Positions 8,265 to 17,023 of a stretch of 64,000 nucleotides of DNA are shown here, in pieces. This DNA is from Nonomuraea jiangxiensis (GTDB lineage: Bacteria > Actinomycetota > Actinomycetes > Streptosporangiales > Streptosporangiaceae), in contig NZ_FNDJ01000035.1 in assembly GCF_900099965.1 (NCBI RefSeq), positions 1 to 64,000 of the forward strand. The letters are read 5' to 3'. Under the pieces are notes generated by a model. The model saw nothing but the letters and a program-made list of their open reading frames with translations. It was not told the DNA's origin and searched no databases. Positions within the stretch are counted from its first letter, which is position 1, and each line of letters opens with the position of its first letter. Both the position numbers and the translations under genes were made by a program.

Positions 8265-9212
8265 ATGAAGGCTGCAGTGCTCGCCGCCGACGACCAGTTC
8301 CGCGTGACCGAGATCGCTGAGCCCACCGCGGGGCACGGGGAGGTGGCAATCCGCGTTGCTTACGCGGGTGTTCAGTGGGGGGATGTGCTGATCCGCGACG
8401 GTCACTTCCCGACTCCTCGCCCCTTCGTGCCCGGCTTCGAGGCATCCGGGCAGATCATCGAGGTCGGCGAGGGTGTCGATCCGGCACGCGTCGGTGAGCA
8501 GGTCATCGCGCTGACCAGTTCGGGCGGCTTCGCGGAAGTCGTTGTCGTTTCCTCGGTGCTGGCGATCGCGGCGCCCACCGTGGACTCGCGGACCGCCGCC
8601 GCGTTCGGCTGGGTCACCTCCACTGCCTACGACCTGATCAACACCGTCGCGGGGGTCCGACCGGGCCAGAGCGTCCTGATCCACGCGGCAGCCGGCGGGG
8701 TCGGCACGCTCGCGGGGCAGTTCGCCCGGGCCGCCGGCGCGGGGCGAGTCGTGGGCGTCGTGGGCAACCCAGGGCAGGTCGACTACGCGCGGCAACTCGG
8801 TTATGACCAGGCGCTCAGCCGCGAGGACTTCCCCCAAGCACTGGACGGGGAGCACTTCGATGTGATTCTCGACCCCATCGGCGGCCAGACCCGGCTGGCC
8901 AACCTGGAACGCCTGGCACCGCACGGCCGGATCGCGGTCTACGGCAACATCGCCACCTTCGAGCCGGTCTTGGTCTCGGCCAACGATCTGCTGACGCATG
9001 GCACGTCCATGCTGACCTACAACAGCAACCTGCTCAGCCAGACCCATCCCGAGCGGCTCGCCGACAGCGCACGCCGCGCGCTGGAACTGGTCGGGAACGG
9101 CAAGGTCGGCATCGATATCACCGCTGAATACGAGCTGGCCGACGTCGAGACCGCCATCGCCGATCTCGCCGGCGGAGTGACCCGCGGCAAGAGCGTCGTC
9201 CGCATCGGATGA
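8265..9212 (+). CDS. Zinc-free MDR-family NADPH:quinone oxidoreductase
   Basis: This 315-residue medium-chain dehydrogenase has an N-terminal GroES-like domain (GVQWGDVLIRDGHF, PGFEASGQIIEVGEGV) and a Rossmann domain with the nucleotide-binding loop HAAAGGVGTLAGQ. The zinc-ligand Cys and His residues of alcohol dehydrogenases are absent, typical of quinone oxidoreductases that reduce quinones or enones with NADPH. ATG 8265 is preceded by AAGAAGG. It is divergent from, and probably controlled by, the MarR gene at 7693. Confidence 0.9.
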   Translation: MKAAVLAADDQFRVTEIAEPTAGHGEVAIRVAYAGVQWGDVLIRDGHFPTPRPFVPGFEASGQIIEVGEGVDPARVGEQVIALTSSGGFAEVVVVSSVLAIAAPTVDSRTAAAFGWVTSTAYDLINTVAGVRPGQSVLIHAAAGGVGTLAGQFARAAGAGRVVGVVGNPGQVDYARQLGYDQALSREDFPQALDGEHFDVILDPIGGQTRLANLERLAPHGRIAVYGNIATFEPVLVSANDLLTHGTSMLTYNSNLLSQTHPERLADSARRALELVGNGKVGIDITAEYELADVETAIADLAGGVTRGKSVVRIG

Positions 9213-9489
9213 CGCCAGTCCGGGTCTGCCCGGGGCGCTGTCGGCTACCACAAGCACCTCGGACCGCCGGACGGGGTCGATGAAGACCGACATGGACATC
9301 ATGGAGAATCGGCTGCCCGACTCTTCCTTTGAGCAGATGCCCGAACGACAGCGTCTTGGCCGACTTGGCAGGTCAGAAGAGGGTGTCGCGCACCTTGGGA
9401 CGAGCCGCTCCAGCGGCGTCTGCCGGCAGATCCCGGCCTGTCCCCGGTCCTGCGGCGGGGACCGGCGCGGTCAGTGGGTGTCTGGTCTG

Positions 9490-10115
9490 GGGATATGGAT
9501 GCTCGCGGGTTGTTGCGGCTGGTGCAGGTCCGGACGCTGGCCGCCGCCGGGGTTTCACTGGCCGAAGTCGGGCCTCTGCTCGACGCGGACCCCGCCCAGT
9601 TCGCAGCCGCGCTCATCGACGTCGAGCGGCAACTCACCGAACGGATCGAGGAGCTGACCGCGCGCCGTGACTCGCTGCACCGGCTCGCCGACGGAGACCA
9701 GGCTCTCCTGCCCGACCGCGCTGTGGCGCTGCTGGAGCGGCTGTCCGACCTCGGCCTCCCCGCGGAGGAGATGGCGGCCACCAGGGAGGGCTGGGTGCTG
9801 GCCAGGGCTCTGGTCCCCGAGGGCTTCGACGACTTCCTCACCCATGTCGAGCACGCCCTCGACGATCCCTGCTTCGTCGCGTTGATCAAGCGCGCCACCG
9901 GAGCCATGGCATGAGAACCGGACGACCCGCGCCTGGCCGAACTCGCCACCGCCATTGGCCGACCACTTCCTCGCCAACCCCGCACACCCGAAGATCGTGA
10001 CCGGCCTGCAAGCCCGCACCGACGCCGCGGCCCGGTACCACCTAATCGCCCACTACGGCGAAGAACAGGGATCGGCCACGGCCCGGGGGTCGCGCTCGTA
10101 GAGGCCAAGCTCCGC
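9490..10115 (+). pseudogene. MerR-family regulator, C-terminal part, inverted relative to its own N-terminal domain
   Basis: From about 9500 the plus strand encodes the ligand-domain half of a MerR/TipA-like regulator (LLRLVQVRTLAAAGVSLAEVG, then TARRDSLHRLADG, then VPEGFDDFLTHVEHALDDP). It stops at TGA 9912, where relatives have Trp, then continues (EPDDPRLAELATAI) and shifts frame once near 9958. Its missing helix-turn-helix half lies on the opposite strand just beyond 10115. A simple inversion of this 0.6-kb segment would restore one continuous minus-strand gene. Inactive. Confidence 0.65.
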
Positions 10116-10118
10116 GCC

Positions 10119-10265
10119 CGCCGATCCGTACCTGTGGTAGCCGGAGCTGTCGCGTTCCGGCTCCTTCACCAGGCCGAGCTTGTGGTAGTGGCGCACCGTC
10201 TTCACTGTGACGCCCAGGAAGCCCGCACCGTGGGGAGTCAGCACGATGATCGCCTGCCGGATCAT
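10119..10265 (-). pseudogene. MerR-family regulator, N-terminal helix-turn-helix half
   Basis: The reverse strand reads FLGVTVKTVRHYHKLGLV, then KEPERDSSGYHRYGSA, a typical MerR DNA-binding domain. It ends at the exact codon where the plus-strand fragment at 9490 takes up the homology. The first residues (IRQAIIVLTPHG) are not the usual MRIGEVA start and may be damaged. Beyond RYGSA the frame runs antisense through the tail of the other half. Confidence 0.65.
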
Positions 10266-10433
10266 GCTGACCGAGCGGCACCCCGAACCTGCCGGGCCCG
10301 CCTACCCTGCCCCACCAGCGTCAGATCACAGTCCGAGACCTCAGAGGTGTCTCTGACCCCCAGATCAGATCGGGAAGGCGCTCGCCCGCCGGTGCTGGTC
10401 TGGGGTGGACGTTCTCCGGGCTCGCCTGCGGGG

Positions 10434-11354
10434 CTAGGCATTCGCCCGGCGGAGGCGTTCGGTTGCCTGTGCCCGCAGCGCATCGCCGCCCGCTGGGGAG
10501 CCACCACACAGTGCCATCTCCCGGGCATTGTACGCAGCCATCCACACACTGGCCGCCCATGCGATCTCCACCTCTACGGGCGTGAACACGTGCTCCCGAA
10601 AGTCCTGATAAGCCGCCAGGAACGCCTCGGAGCTTTCGATCGGCGCCAGCGTCGGCGGCCCGGCGCTGGCGAACGACCCGCTCGCCGCTCCCACCAGCGC
10701 CGCCTCCGGCTGCCACGCCAGGCTGTCCCAGTCGTGCACCGCCCACACCTGTCGACCCCGCCACCGCAAATTCTGCGCCTCGAAATCGGCGTGGCCCAGC
10801 ACGCATGGCAGACCGGCGGCCAGCAGTCGCCCCCGGGCCCGCTCAGCCGCCTCGACAATGTGCTCGGACACGACACTCTGGTCCAGGCCGTCGAGGAAGC
10901 CGATCGCCGGCCACGTCCCAGAACCGGTCTCGTCCCACCGCACCCAGGGCGGATTCGGCAATGGCGGCGTGACGATCACGTCGGCGAGTTCGGCCATCAG
11001 CCGCGCGAACACCTCCGCGCAACGCACGGCCATGTCCGGTGAGTCGCCGTGCAGCACTTCGCCGCCGGGCCGGAATTCCTCAGCGTGCACGGCCAGCGCA
11101 CCGACACCGACCACTGGTGTCAGCGGCCGGGCACAGGGAAACCCGCGCTCGGCCAGCCGGGCCTGCGCCGCGACACACGACGCCGCCCGGCCGTCGTCGG
11201 CACGCGCCTTGACCACGACGTCCCGGCCACCGGCCAACTGCAGACCGAACACCATCGAGACCTGTTGTGACCGGAACAGCACGTCGGCGGGTTCGCCGCC
11301 CAGATGGTCAAGACACCAAGCCGGCAACCAGTCCGGCAACTCGTCCAGGGGCAC
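10434..11354 (-). CDS. APH-family phosphotransferase
   Basis: This 306-residue aminoglycoside-phosphotransferase-fold protein has a nucleotide-binding lobe (GLQLAGGRDVVVKAR), a catalytic loop (LGHADFEAQNLRW: Asp and Asn present) and a metal-binding VHDWDSL (DWD variant). Length and order fit the family, which phosphorylates antibiotics or metabolites; the substrate is unknown. It stands alone between remnants. It is not closely similar to the phosphotransferase at 5381, whose catalytic motif differs. Confidence 0.82.
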   Translation of the reverse strand: MPLDELPDWLPAWCLDHLGGEPADVLFRSQQVSMVFGLQLAGGRDVVVKARADDGRAASCVAAQARLAERGFPCARPLTPVVGVGALAVHAEEFRPGGEVLHGDSPDMAVRCAEVFARLMAELADVIVTPPLPNPPWVRWDETGSGTWPAIGFLDGLDQSVVSEHIVEAAERARGRLLAAGLPCVLGHADFEAQNLRWRGRQVWAVHDWDSLAWQPEAALVGAASGSFASAGPPTLAPIESSEAFLAAYQDFREHVFTPVEVEIAWAASVWMAAYNAREMALCGGSPAGGDALRAQATERLRRANA

Positions 11355-11500
11355 GCTCAGGACTGTGCCATAGGCGCCGAACCCAGCGGAAGCAAGGGGG
11401 ACACAGGTGCTGAGGTCAAGGCTTGTCGGCGTACGCGCCCATGTGCAGAGTCAGGTACAGGTAAGCGGGCTCTGTCGCTGATCTTGGGACGGGTTGAGGA

Positions 11501-11792
11501 TCATGTTCGGAGCAGGATCCGCTTCCGAAGCAGATCGAAGTTGGCTCTCCCCTACCCCTGCCGCTTGACCAGCTTCACTCGCGTGTTCTGCACCTCGGCC
11601 TGTTCGGAGTTCCAGGGAACCGACAGGCCGGCGATGATGGCGTCGAGGTCGTAGCGCAGGCATGGGGGAAACGGTAGAGGTGGGCGGGTCCTCTTCAGGA
11701 ACTGGGTCGATCCAGGAGGGGAGACGATCGCCGCGTAGGTCGCGCATCATGGCGGCGAAGCTGCGGACGTGGCGGAAGGTGGCGTCGTCGGC
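11501..11792 (-). pseudogene. ISL3-family transposase C-terminal remnant
   Basis: The reverse strand reads RSFAAMMRDLRGDRLPSWID, then after a frameshift LRYDLDAIIAGLSVPWNSEQAE, TRVKLVKRQG, an in-frame TAG, GRANFDLLRKRILL and a stop at 11501. This is the well-known end of ISL3 transposases, including the catalytic Glu region. At least one frameshift and one stop make it inactive. It abuts a hydrolase fragment at its 5' side. Confidence 0.75.
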
Positions 11793-11920
11793 GGGAGCGG
11801 GCCGGCCGTGGTCCTCCTGCATGGGTTCCCGCAGACCCACTGCATGTGGTGCCACGTCGCGGCGAGGCTCACCGACGACCCCACGATTATCGTCCCTGAC
11901 CTGCGCGCGCGGGCCGGAAG
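11769..11920 (+). pseudogene. Alpha/beta-hydrolase N-terminal fragment
   Basis: The frame reads GGSGPAVVLLHGFPQTHCMW, then VAARLTDDPTIIVPDLRA: the oxyanion-hole HGFPQ region of haloacetate-dehalogenase-like hydrolases. It ends abruptly before the nucleophile elbow, at the join with an antisense integrase remnant, so no active enzyme can be made. Confidence 0.65.
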
Positions 11921-12065
11921 CAGGAGCGCGCCGGTCGGCCAGGAACACAGGCCCCGTGGTACGGCCGGTCAGCAGCCGGGCGGTGGGAGTGGCCCCGTGC
12001 ACGTACTCGATGGCGCTGCCCTTGGAGACGGCCCTCCGCTCCCAATGCCGTCCCCAGCCCCAAAG
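11921..12065 (-). pseudogene. Tyrosine-recombinase (integrase) internal remnant
   Basis: The reverse strand reads GSAIEYV, then TARLLTGRTTGPVFLADRRAP, a stretch I recognise from the catalytic domain of actinobacterial tyrosine recombinases just before the PQTGRARL motif. Fewer than 50 residues survive and neither catalytic Arg nor Tyr is present. Another integrase end lies at 33964-34152. Confidence 0.4.
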
Positions 12066-12113
12066 TAGGTCTGACGCCCCTCTGGATAAGGGTCGTGAGT
12101 CGGCTTGCCCGCC

Positions 12114-12731
12114 TTACTGGGTGGCGGGAGATGTGAGGGTGTCCCAGGCGGCCATCGCGCAGGTGATGACTGCTTCCAGCTCGGCGCGGGTGGCGCCATC
12201 ACGGGCTTGGACGGAGAGGCCCTGCACGACGGTGGTGTAGTAGCGGGCGATGGCGTCGAGATCGGCGGGGGACGCGGTGAGGTCGCCGTCGGCGACGCCG
12301 CGGGCGAGCCGGTCCTTGATGGTGGTGTACATGTCGCGTCGGCGGTCGGCGAGGAACTCGCGGACTGCGTGGTTTTCTACGGCGCCGGTGGGTGCGACCA
12401 GGATGAGCATGCAGTAGTGCGGGGTGTCGGGGCGGGTGATCTCATCGGCGGTGGCGCGCAGCATGGCGTGGATCGCGGCGCGCGCGGTCGGCTGTTCGCG
12501 CAGCGCGCGTCTGGGTGGCTCGCCTGACGTCGTGCCGTAGAGCGCCATGACCTTGCGGAACAGGTCTTCCTTGCTGCCGAAACAGGCGTAGATGCTGGCC
12601 GAGGCGATTCCCATGGCCTGGGCCAGGTCGTTGAGCGAGGTGCCCTCGTAGCCCCGTTCCCAGAACAGGTCTAGTGCTGTGCGCAGGGCGATGTCGGGAT
12701 CGAAGGTGCGCGGCCTGCCGCGAGCAACCAT
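12114..12731 (-). CDS. TetR-family transcriptional regulator
   Basis: This 205-residue TetR regulator starts MVARGRPRTFDPD at ATG 12731. The helix-turn-helix is GYEGTSLNDLAQAMGIASASIYACFGSKEDLFR, the classic pattern. The C-terminal ligand domain resembles TetR_C_16/AcrR-like members controlling oxidoreductases. It is divergent from the quinone oxidoreductase at 12841, with two copies of one palindrome between them, so it most likely represses both. Longer in-frame extensions upstream run antisense into the oxidoreductase and are rejected. Confidence 0.92.
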   Translation of the reverse strand: MVARGRPRTFDPDIALRTALDLFWERGYEGTSLNDLAQAMGIASASIYACFGSKEDLFRKVMALYGTTSGEPPRRALREQPTARAAIHAMLRATADEITRPDTPHYCMLILVAPTGAVENHAVREFLADRRRDMYTTIKDRLARGVADGDLTASPADLDAIARYYTTVVQGLSVQARDGATRAELEAVITCAMAAWDTLTSPATQ

Positions 12732-12750
12732 CCAAGTCCTTCCAGATTTG

Positions 12751-12823
12751 TTTGTCGTTCGATCAACTTTACCTTGACCTGGATCACAGGGGCATGCCAC
12801 GGTTTGTTTGTCGTTCGATAAAC
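12751..12823. promoter_or_regulatory. Two TetR operators between divergent genes
   Basis: The near-palindrome TTTGTCGTTCGATAAA (TTTxTCGnnCGAxAAA) lies at 12808-12823, just ahead of the oxidoreductase. A copy differing by one base, TTTGTCGTTCGATCAA, is at 12751-12766, just ahead of tetR. Both sit in a 21-bp direct repeat (12747-12767 and 12803-12823), one serving each promoter. Confidence 0.7.
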
Positions 12824-12840
12824 AAAGGAAGCCGATTGTC

Positions 12841-13839
12841 ATGAGCATCCCCTCCACCATGCGCGCCTTGCAGCAGACGTCGCTGAATGGCCCGCAGGAC
12901 CTGCGCCTCATCAATGACGCGCCGGTTCCGCGGCCGGGCCCGGGGGAGATCCTGGTCCGGATCACCGCCGCCGGCGTGAACTTCGTCGATATCTCGCAGG
13001 CCAGGGGCACGTTTGCGGGCGGCCCGCAGCCGCCGTATCTGGCGGGCATCGAGGGCGCCGGTGAAGTCGCCGCGGTTGGCGAGGGGGTGACCGGCCTGGA
13101 GCTCGGCGCCCACGTCATCGGCGTCGGCATCACAGGCGGCGCCTTCGCCGAGTACATGGTGCTGCCCGCGGTCGGCGCGGTCCCGGTGCCGGCGGGCTGG
13201 GCCGACGAGCAGGCCCTGGGCCTGGTCGTGAACTGGCCGACCGCGCTGGCGGCGCTCAAGCCACTGGGCGGCCTCACCGCAGGGCAGACCGTGCTGATCC
13301 ATGCCGCGGCGGGCGGGACCGGCCAGGCCGCGGTGAAGATGGCCAAGCACTACGGCGCGACGGTGATCGCCACGGCCTCGCCAGGCAAGCACGAGGTGGT
13401 ACGGGCGCTGGGGGCCGACCACGTCGTCGACTCCCGCGCCGCCGACCTTGCCGCCGAGGTCTTGAGGCTGACCGGCGGCACGGGCGCTGACCTGGTCCTG
13501 GAGTCGGTCGGCGGCGCCACCCTGGACGCCAGTTTGGCCGCGACCAAGCGGGTCACCGGCCGGGTCATCGTCTACGGTGTGGTCGGCGGCGAAGCCGCGA
13601 TCACCAACTGGGACCTGGTTTACAGGCACCAGATCCACCTCATCGGCCTGAACATCGGCATCCTGATCCAGGCCGCACCGCAGATCTTCGGCGAGGTCAT
13701 GGGCGAGATGTCCGGGCTCCTTGCGGCCGGGGTGCTCGGCCCTGGCCAGCCCACCACCTATGAACTGGCCGAGGGGCCGAAAGTACTCGCGGAACTGGAA
13801 GCGCGGGCCACTGTGGGCAAATTGGCGCTGCGGCCCTGA
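12841..13839 (+). CDS. MDR-family quinone oxidoreductase
   Basis: This 332-residue zinc-independent medium-chain reductase has an N-terminal domain with GVNFVDISQARGTF and GIEGAGEVAAVGEGV, a nucleotide loop HAAAGGTGQAAVK, and the QOR signature region around HYGATVIATA. ATG 12841 is chosen over an in-frame TTG further up because AAAGGAAG lies at proper distance and the upstream part overlaps the operator. It reduces quinones or alpha,beta-unsaturated carbonyls with NADPH (family knowledge). Controlled by the divergent TetR gene. Confidence 0.92.
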   Translation: MSIPSTMRALQQTSLNGPQDLRLINDAPVPRPGPGEILVRITAAGVNFVDISQARGTFAGGPQPPYLAGIEGAGEVAAVGEGVTGLELGAHVIGVGITGGAFAEYMVLPAVGAVPVPAGWADEQALGLVVNWPTALAALKPLGGLTAGQTVLIHAAAGGTGQAAVKMAKHYGATVIATASPGKHEVVRALGADHVVDSRAADLAAEVLRLTGGTGADLVLESVGGATLDASLAATKRVTGRVIVYGVVGGEAAITNWDLVYRHQIHLIGLNIGILIQAAPQIFGEVMGEMSGLLAAGVLGPGQPTTYELAEGPKVLAELEARATVGKLALRP

Positions 13840-14234
13840 ACAGGCGGTGATGCCAGGGGGCACTCAGCGGCGAATCCACGACCGTTAGGTATGCGAGTTC
13901 GCCAGCCGGGAGGTCCACAGTGTCGGGATTAGGTGTATTTCCCGACACCTCCGCCGACCAGGCTCTCCGCGCCTCAGAAGATCGGACTTTGCGACCGAAC
14001 CCGACACCCCGAACACGGTGGGATAAGTCCGGCGCGATAATGCGACCCTTCGACGTTTCGCAGGTTGCGGTGCTCGATATCTCCCTCGATATCGCCTGGC
14101 CACGGCGGGTCCGCCGCCACGCTGGCTGACCCCGAAGCTCCCTGGCGAAAGCCGCCATCCACCCCAGCCACCACGACATAGCCTCCTGCGTCCCGCCCTC
14201 CCGCCAATTTCTGCGGACTACCTCCTCGACCCTG
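13840..14234. other. Non-coding stretch with an 8-bp stem-loop
   Basis: No convincing gene on either strand. Arms TGTCGGGA (13921-13928) and TCCCGACA (13940-13947) form a stem with an 11-base loop. The stem has no T-run, so a terminator role is weak; it may be a decayed transposon end. Confidence 0.4.
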
Positions 14235-14322
14235 TCAACGGAGCCGCTCGGCGATGTCCTCCGCCTGCGGCACCCCTATGGGCGCGAGGATGTCCAGCGC
14301 CTCGCGGTAGCCGGTCTCGGCC
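14235..14322 (-). pseudogene. C-terminal fragment, TPR/regulator-like
   Basis: The reverse strand reads AETGYREALDILAPIGVPQAEDIAERLR and a stop, like the final tetratricopeptide helix of actinobacterial regulators. Homology upstream is lost in frameshifts. The relic is very short, so identification is tentative. Between it and 14480 nothing else was recognised. Confidence 0.3.
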
Positions 14323-14480
14323 CCCCCTCGCCACACTCACTCGGTGCGGCCGCACAACAGCGTGACCGCGGTGGGCTCGTCCAAGCCGGGACGAAATGGG
14401 TGGCAGCGGGCCAGCGCAGATGCGCTCATTCCGGCCGCGGCGGCCACCACTCCCAGGTCGATCCGCGCGCTTGAACGTGG

Positions 14481-15536
14481 TCAGCGCCGGGTGGAGTCGC
14501 GCAGGACCAGACGCCACTCGATCGGGTCGGTCTCATCCGTTGCTTCCTCGCCGAGGACCAGTTGCGCGCAGCGGGCTCCCTGGGCGCGCAGGTTCTGCGC
14601 GACGGTCGTCAGCCCGGCGGCCGCGGCCGCGTCGGTGTCGTCCCAGCCGGTGACGGCGAGGTCGCCGGGTACGGCGAGACCGGCGCGGCCGGCCGCTCGC
14701 ATCAGGCCCAGGGCGAGTTCGTCGCTCATGGCCATGACCGCGTCCGGGGCGTCCGGCCCCGCAAGGAACGCGGTGGCCAGGGAATCCGCCTCGCACGCGC
14801 TGTTGCGTGCGCACACCGCGACCCGCACCTGCTGCCATCGACCGCCGGCCGCCTCCCAAGCGTCACGAACTCCGCGCAGGCGCTCACGGGTCACGCGAAA
14901 GGTGGCCTCGGCCGGATCCAGCCCGGTGCGAACCCCGGATGTACGGGCACGATCGAGCGGGAAACTGAGCACCATCGGCCGCCGGGCGCTCGCGAGGGCC
15001 TCGGCGGCGACGGCGCGGGCCGCGGCCCTGTCGTCGATGGCCACGAACGGCACGTCCCGGTGATGCGGTCCGCCGTGCACGACGGCGGGGAGACCGGTGG
15101 CGGCCACCGCCGGCACCACGGGGTCGTCGTCGCTGGTCGTCCAGACGACGAAACCGTCCACCGCGGCCTCGGCGACCCGGTCGGTGTCGGAGGGCGCCCC
15201 GGTGATGGGCACGATCGTGAGTCCCAGGCCGTGACCGGCGCAGACCTCGGCGACGCCGGCCAGGAACCGAGTGGCCTGGGGGTCCTCGAAAGCGTAGGTC
15301 AGGTGCTCGCCGAGCACCACCCCGAGGCTGCCGGCCCGTCCCCGGCGCAGCGAGCGGGCCCCCGGATGAGGGCCCGGGTATCCCAACCGGGCGGCGGCTT
15401 CGCGGACCCTGGCCCGGGTGGGTTCGGAGACGCGATCGGGCTGGGCGTAGGTGTAGGAGACGGTCATCACCGATACCTTCGCCGCGCGAGCCACCTCCGC
15501 CATGGTCGGCCGGGGCCGTGAAGGGTCATTGGCCAT
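14481..15536 (-). CDS. LacI-family transcriptional regulator
   Basis: This 351-residue regulator has an N-terminal LacI helix-turn-helix (TMAEVARAAKVSVMTVSYTYAQPDRVS) and hinge (ARVREAAARLGYPG), followed by a periplasmic-binding-protein-like sensor domain ending in AVTGWDDTDAAAAAGLTTVAQNL. It is divergent from the MFS transporter at 15587, and two palindromes of typical LacI form fill the gap. It presumably represses the transporter and itself until the transported ligand, probably a sugar or polyol, is present (inference). Confidence 0.95.
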   Translation of the reverse strand: MANDPSRPRPTMAEVARAAKVSVMTVSYTYAQPDRVSEPTRARVREAAARLGYPGPHPGARSLRRGRAGSLGVVLGEHLTYAFEDPQATRFLAGVAEVCAGHGLGLTIVPITGAPSDTDRVAEAAVDGFVVWTTSDDDPVVPAVAATGLPAVVHGGPHHRDVPFVAIDDRAAARAVAAEALASARRPMVLSFPLDRARTSGVRTGLDPAEATFRVTRERLRGVRDAWEAAGGRWQQVRVAVCARNSACEADSLATAFLAGPDAPDAVMAMSDELALGLMRAAGRAGLAVPGDLAVTGWDDTDAAAAAGLTTVAQNLRAQGARCAQLVLGEEATDETDPIEWRLVLRDSTRR

Positions 15537-15549
15537 GCCTCACCCTACC

Positions 15550-15586
15550 TTGTGTATCGTTACACAAGCTGTGTATCGTTACACAA
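15550..15586. promoter_or_regulatory. Tandem LacI operators touching the MFS start codon
   Basis: TTGTGTATCGTTACACAA at 15550-15567 (perfect 7-bp arms) is repeated 19 bp on at 15569-15586 with one base changed. The second copy ends directly before ATG 15587. No ribosome-binding site fits between them, so the MFS transcript may be leaderless or start within the operator. Confidence 0.75.
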
Positions 15587-16810
15587 ATGGGCGTCGATCA
15601 CGGCCACATCCGGGCCTGGGTGCCGTACGCGGGATTCACCGTCTTCGGCGCGTTCTGGGGCGTGTGGGGCGCGTCCGTTCCCGCCATCCGCGACCAGGCG
15701 GGGCTGACCGATGGCCAGCTCGGCACCGCGCTGCTGTTCATCGCCGCCGGCGCCCTGCCCGCCATGCCTCTCGCGGGCCGGGCCGTGGACCGGTGGGGGC
15801 AGCGCGTCACAGCGATCACCCTCACGTCGTTAGGAATCGCCGGCGTCGCCGTGGCCGTCACCGCCCGCGACCTGCCTGCCTTGTCCGTAGGGCTGGCGGT
15901 TCTCGGCGCGTCGTCCGGCGCCGCCGACGTGACGATCAACGCGGCGGCCGGCTCCGCCGAACGGGCCAGCGGCCGTCCGGTCATCACCCGGGCGCACGGC
16001 TTCTTCTCCTTGGCCGTCGTCGCGGCGAGCCTCGTGACCGGCCTGCTGAACGCCACCGGACTGCCCGTGGTCGCGCCGTACTTGCTGGTGGCGCTCGCCG
16101 CCGGCGCTGTGAGCGCCGCCATCGCCACGAGCGATCGTACGCCGGCCGATCCCGGCCGCCATGATCACGCCCGAACCCCGGCCGCGAACAGTCGGCCGGG
16201 TCTGCGCGCTCATATGCCGCTCCTGCTCGTCGCGGGCGGACTGGGCGCGATCGGGTTCGCCGTGGAGAACGCTCACCAGAGCTGGAGCGCCGTCTACCTC
16301 GCCGATACCGTGCAGGCCGGGCCCGCGCTCGTCGGCGCCGGGCCCGCGGTCTTCGCACTTGCCGTCGCACTCACCCGCTTCGCGATCAGCGCGGTGAAGA
16401 CCCGCCGTGCCTGGATCGTCCTGACCGCCGGCGCGGTGATCTCCGCAGCGGGGACGTCCCTCCTCGCCCTCACCGCGTCTCTCCCCCTGGCCCTGCTCGG
16501 GCTGGCCCTGGCCGCCGTCGGCACCGCCGTGCTCTTCCCCACCGTGCTCGGCCTGGCCACCGCCAACGTCCCCACCGCCGCCCGCGGTGCCGCCACCTCG
16601 GTGGTGTCCACCCTGGCCTATCTCGGCTATCTCGCCGGGCCGGTGTACGTGGGGCACTGGGCGCAGGCGACCGGGCTGCCGGGCGCCATGCTGGCCGTGG
16701 CAGCACTCGCCACGGCCTTGGCGCTACTGGCGTGGCCCGCGCTCAGAGCCGTCGTCCCCTCCCCCGCGCAACGCGACACCGCCGAAGCAGGCGCGAGAGG
16801 CCACGGGTAG
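15587..16810 (+). CDS. MFS transporter under LacI control
   Basis: This 407-residue major facilitator has about twelve membrane segments and the loop-2/3 motif GRAVDRWGQR. ATG 15587 is chosen because the in-frame extension to 15518 runs through the operators and is not membrane-like. It resembles FucP/NasP-like or generic MFS exporters; the LacI partner favours a carbohydrate-type substrate. No Shine-Dalgarno sequence is present before this ATG, which suggests leaderless translation. Confidence 0.88.
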   Translation: MGVDHGHIRAWVPYAGFTVFGAFWGVWGASVPAIRDQAGLTDGQLGTALLFIAAGALPAMPLAGRAVDRWGQRVTAITLTSLGIAGVAVAVTARDLPALSVGLAVLGASSGAADVTINAAAGSAERASGRPVITRAHGFFSLAVVAASLVTGLLNATGLPVVAPYLLVALAAGAVSAAIATSDRTPADPGRHDHARTPAANSRPGLRAHMPLLLVAGGLGAIGFAVENAHQSWSAVYLADTVQAGPALVGAGPAVFALAVALTRFAISAVKTRRAWIVLTAGAVISAAGTSLLALTASLPLALLGLALAAVGTAVLFPTVLGLATANVPTAARGAATSVVSTLAYLGYLAGPVYVGHWAQATGLPGAMLAVAALATALALLAWPALRAVVPSPAQRDTAEAGARGHG

Positions 16811-16864
16811 CCGGGCGCCGGGAGGCCGACCGGGCCAGGGCTGGCCGGCCCGGTCACGGTGACG

Positions 16865-16985
16865 TTCGACACGACCACCAGGGGCGGGGTCGCGGTGCCA
16901 CAGGAGGGATTGCGGGTAGACGGGCGCGGGATCGGTCACCGGGATGCGGCGCAGGCCATAGACCAGGCGGGTCCGCTCGCCCATG
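16865..16985 (-). pseudogene. LysR-type regulator C-terminal remnant
   Basis: The reverse strand reads LVYGLRRIPVTDPAPVYPQS, then LLWHRD, like the last strand of LysR substrate-binding domains (DPAPVYPHSLLWHRDNPHP). No helix-turn-helix or remaining domain is nearby. Confidence 0.4.
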
Positions 16986-17008
16986 AAGGACCGCCCTTGT
17001 TAAGGCGT

Positions 17009-17023
17009 ACGGGCGAAGCCCGT
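17009..17023. terminator. Short GC-rich hairpin, possible terminator
   Basis: ACGGGC-GAA-GCCCGT forms a tight six-pair stem, extended by a wobble and a G-C pair, about 200 bp after the MFS stop. There is no clean U-run; a factor-independent role is only possible. Confidence 0.3.

Noticed and set aside
8178..9302. Antisense frame over the quinone oxidoreductase
   Set aside because: Runs through an intact MDR enzyme and its operator; lacks any family signature.
9490..10265. Phase-variable invertible regulator
   Set aside because: No recombinase site-like inverted repeats or adjacent invertase, and the gene carries extra stop and frameshift lesions, so an old accident is more likely than a switch.
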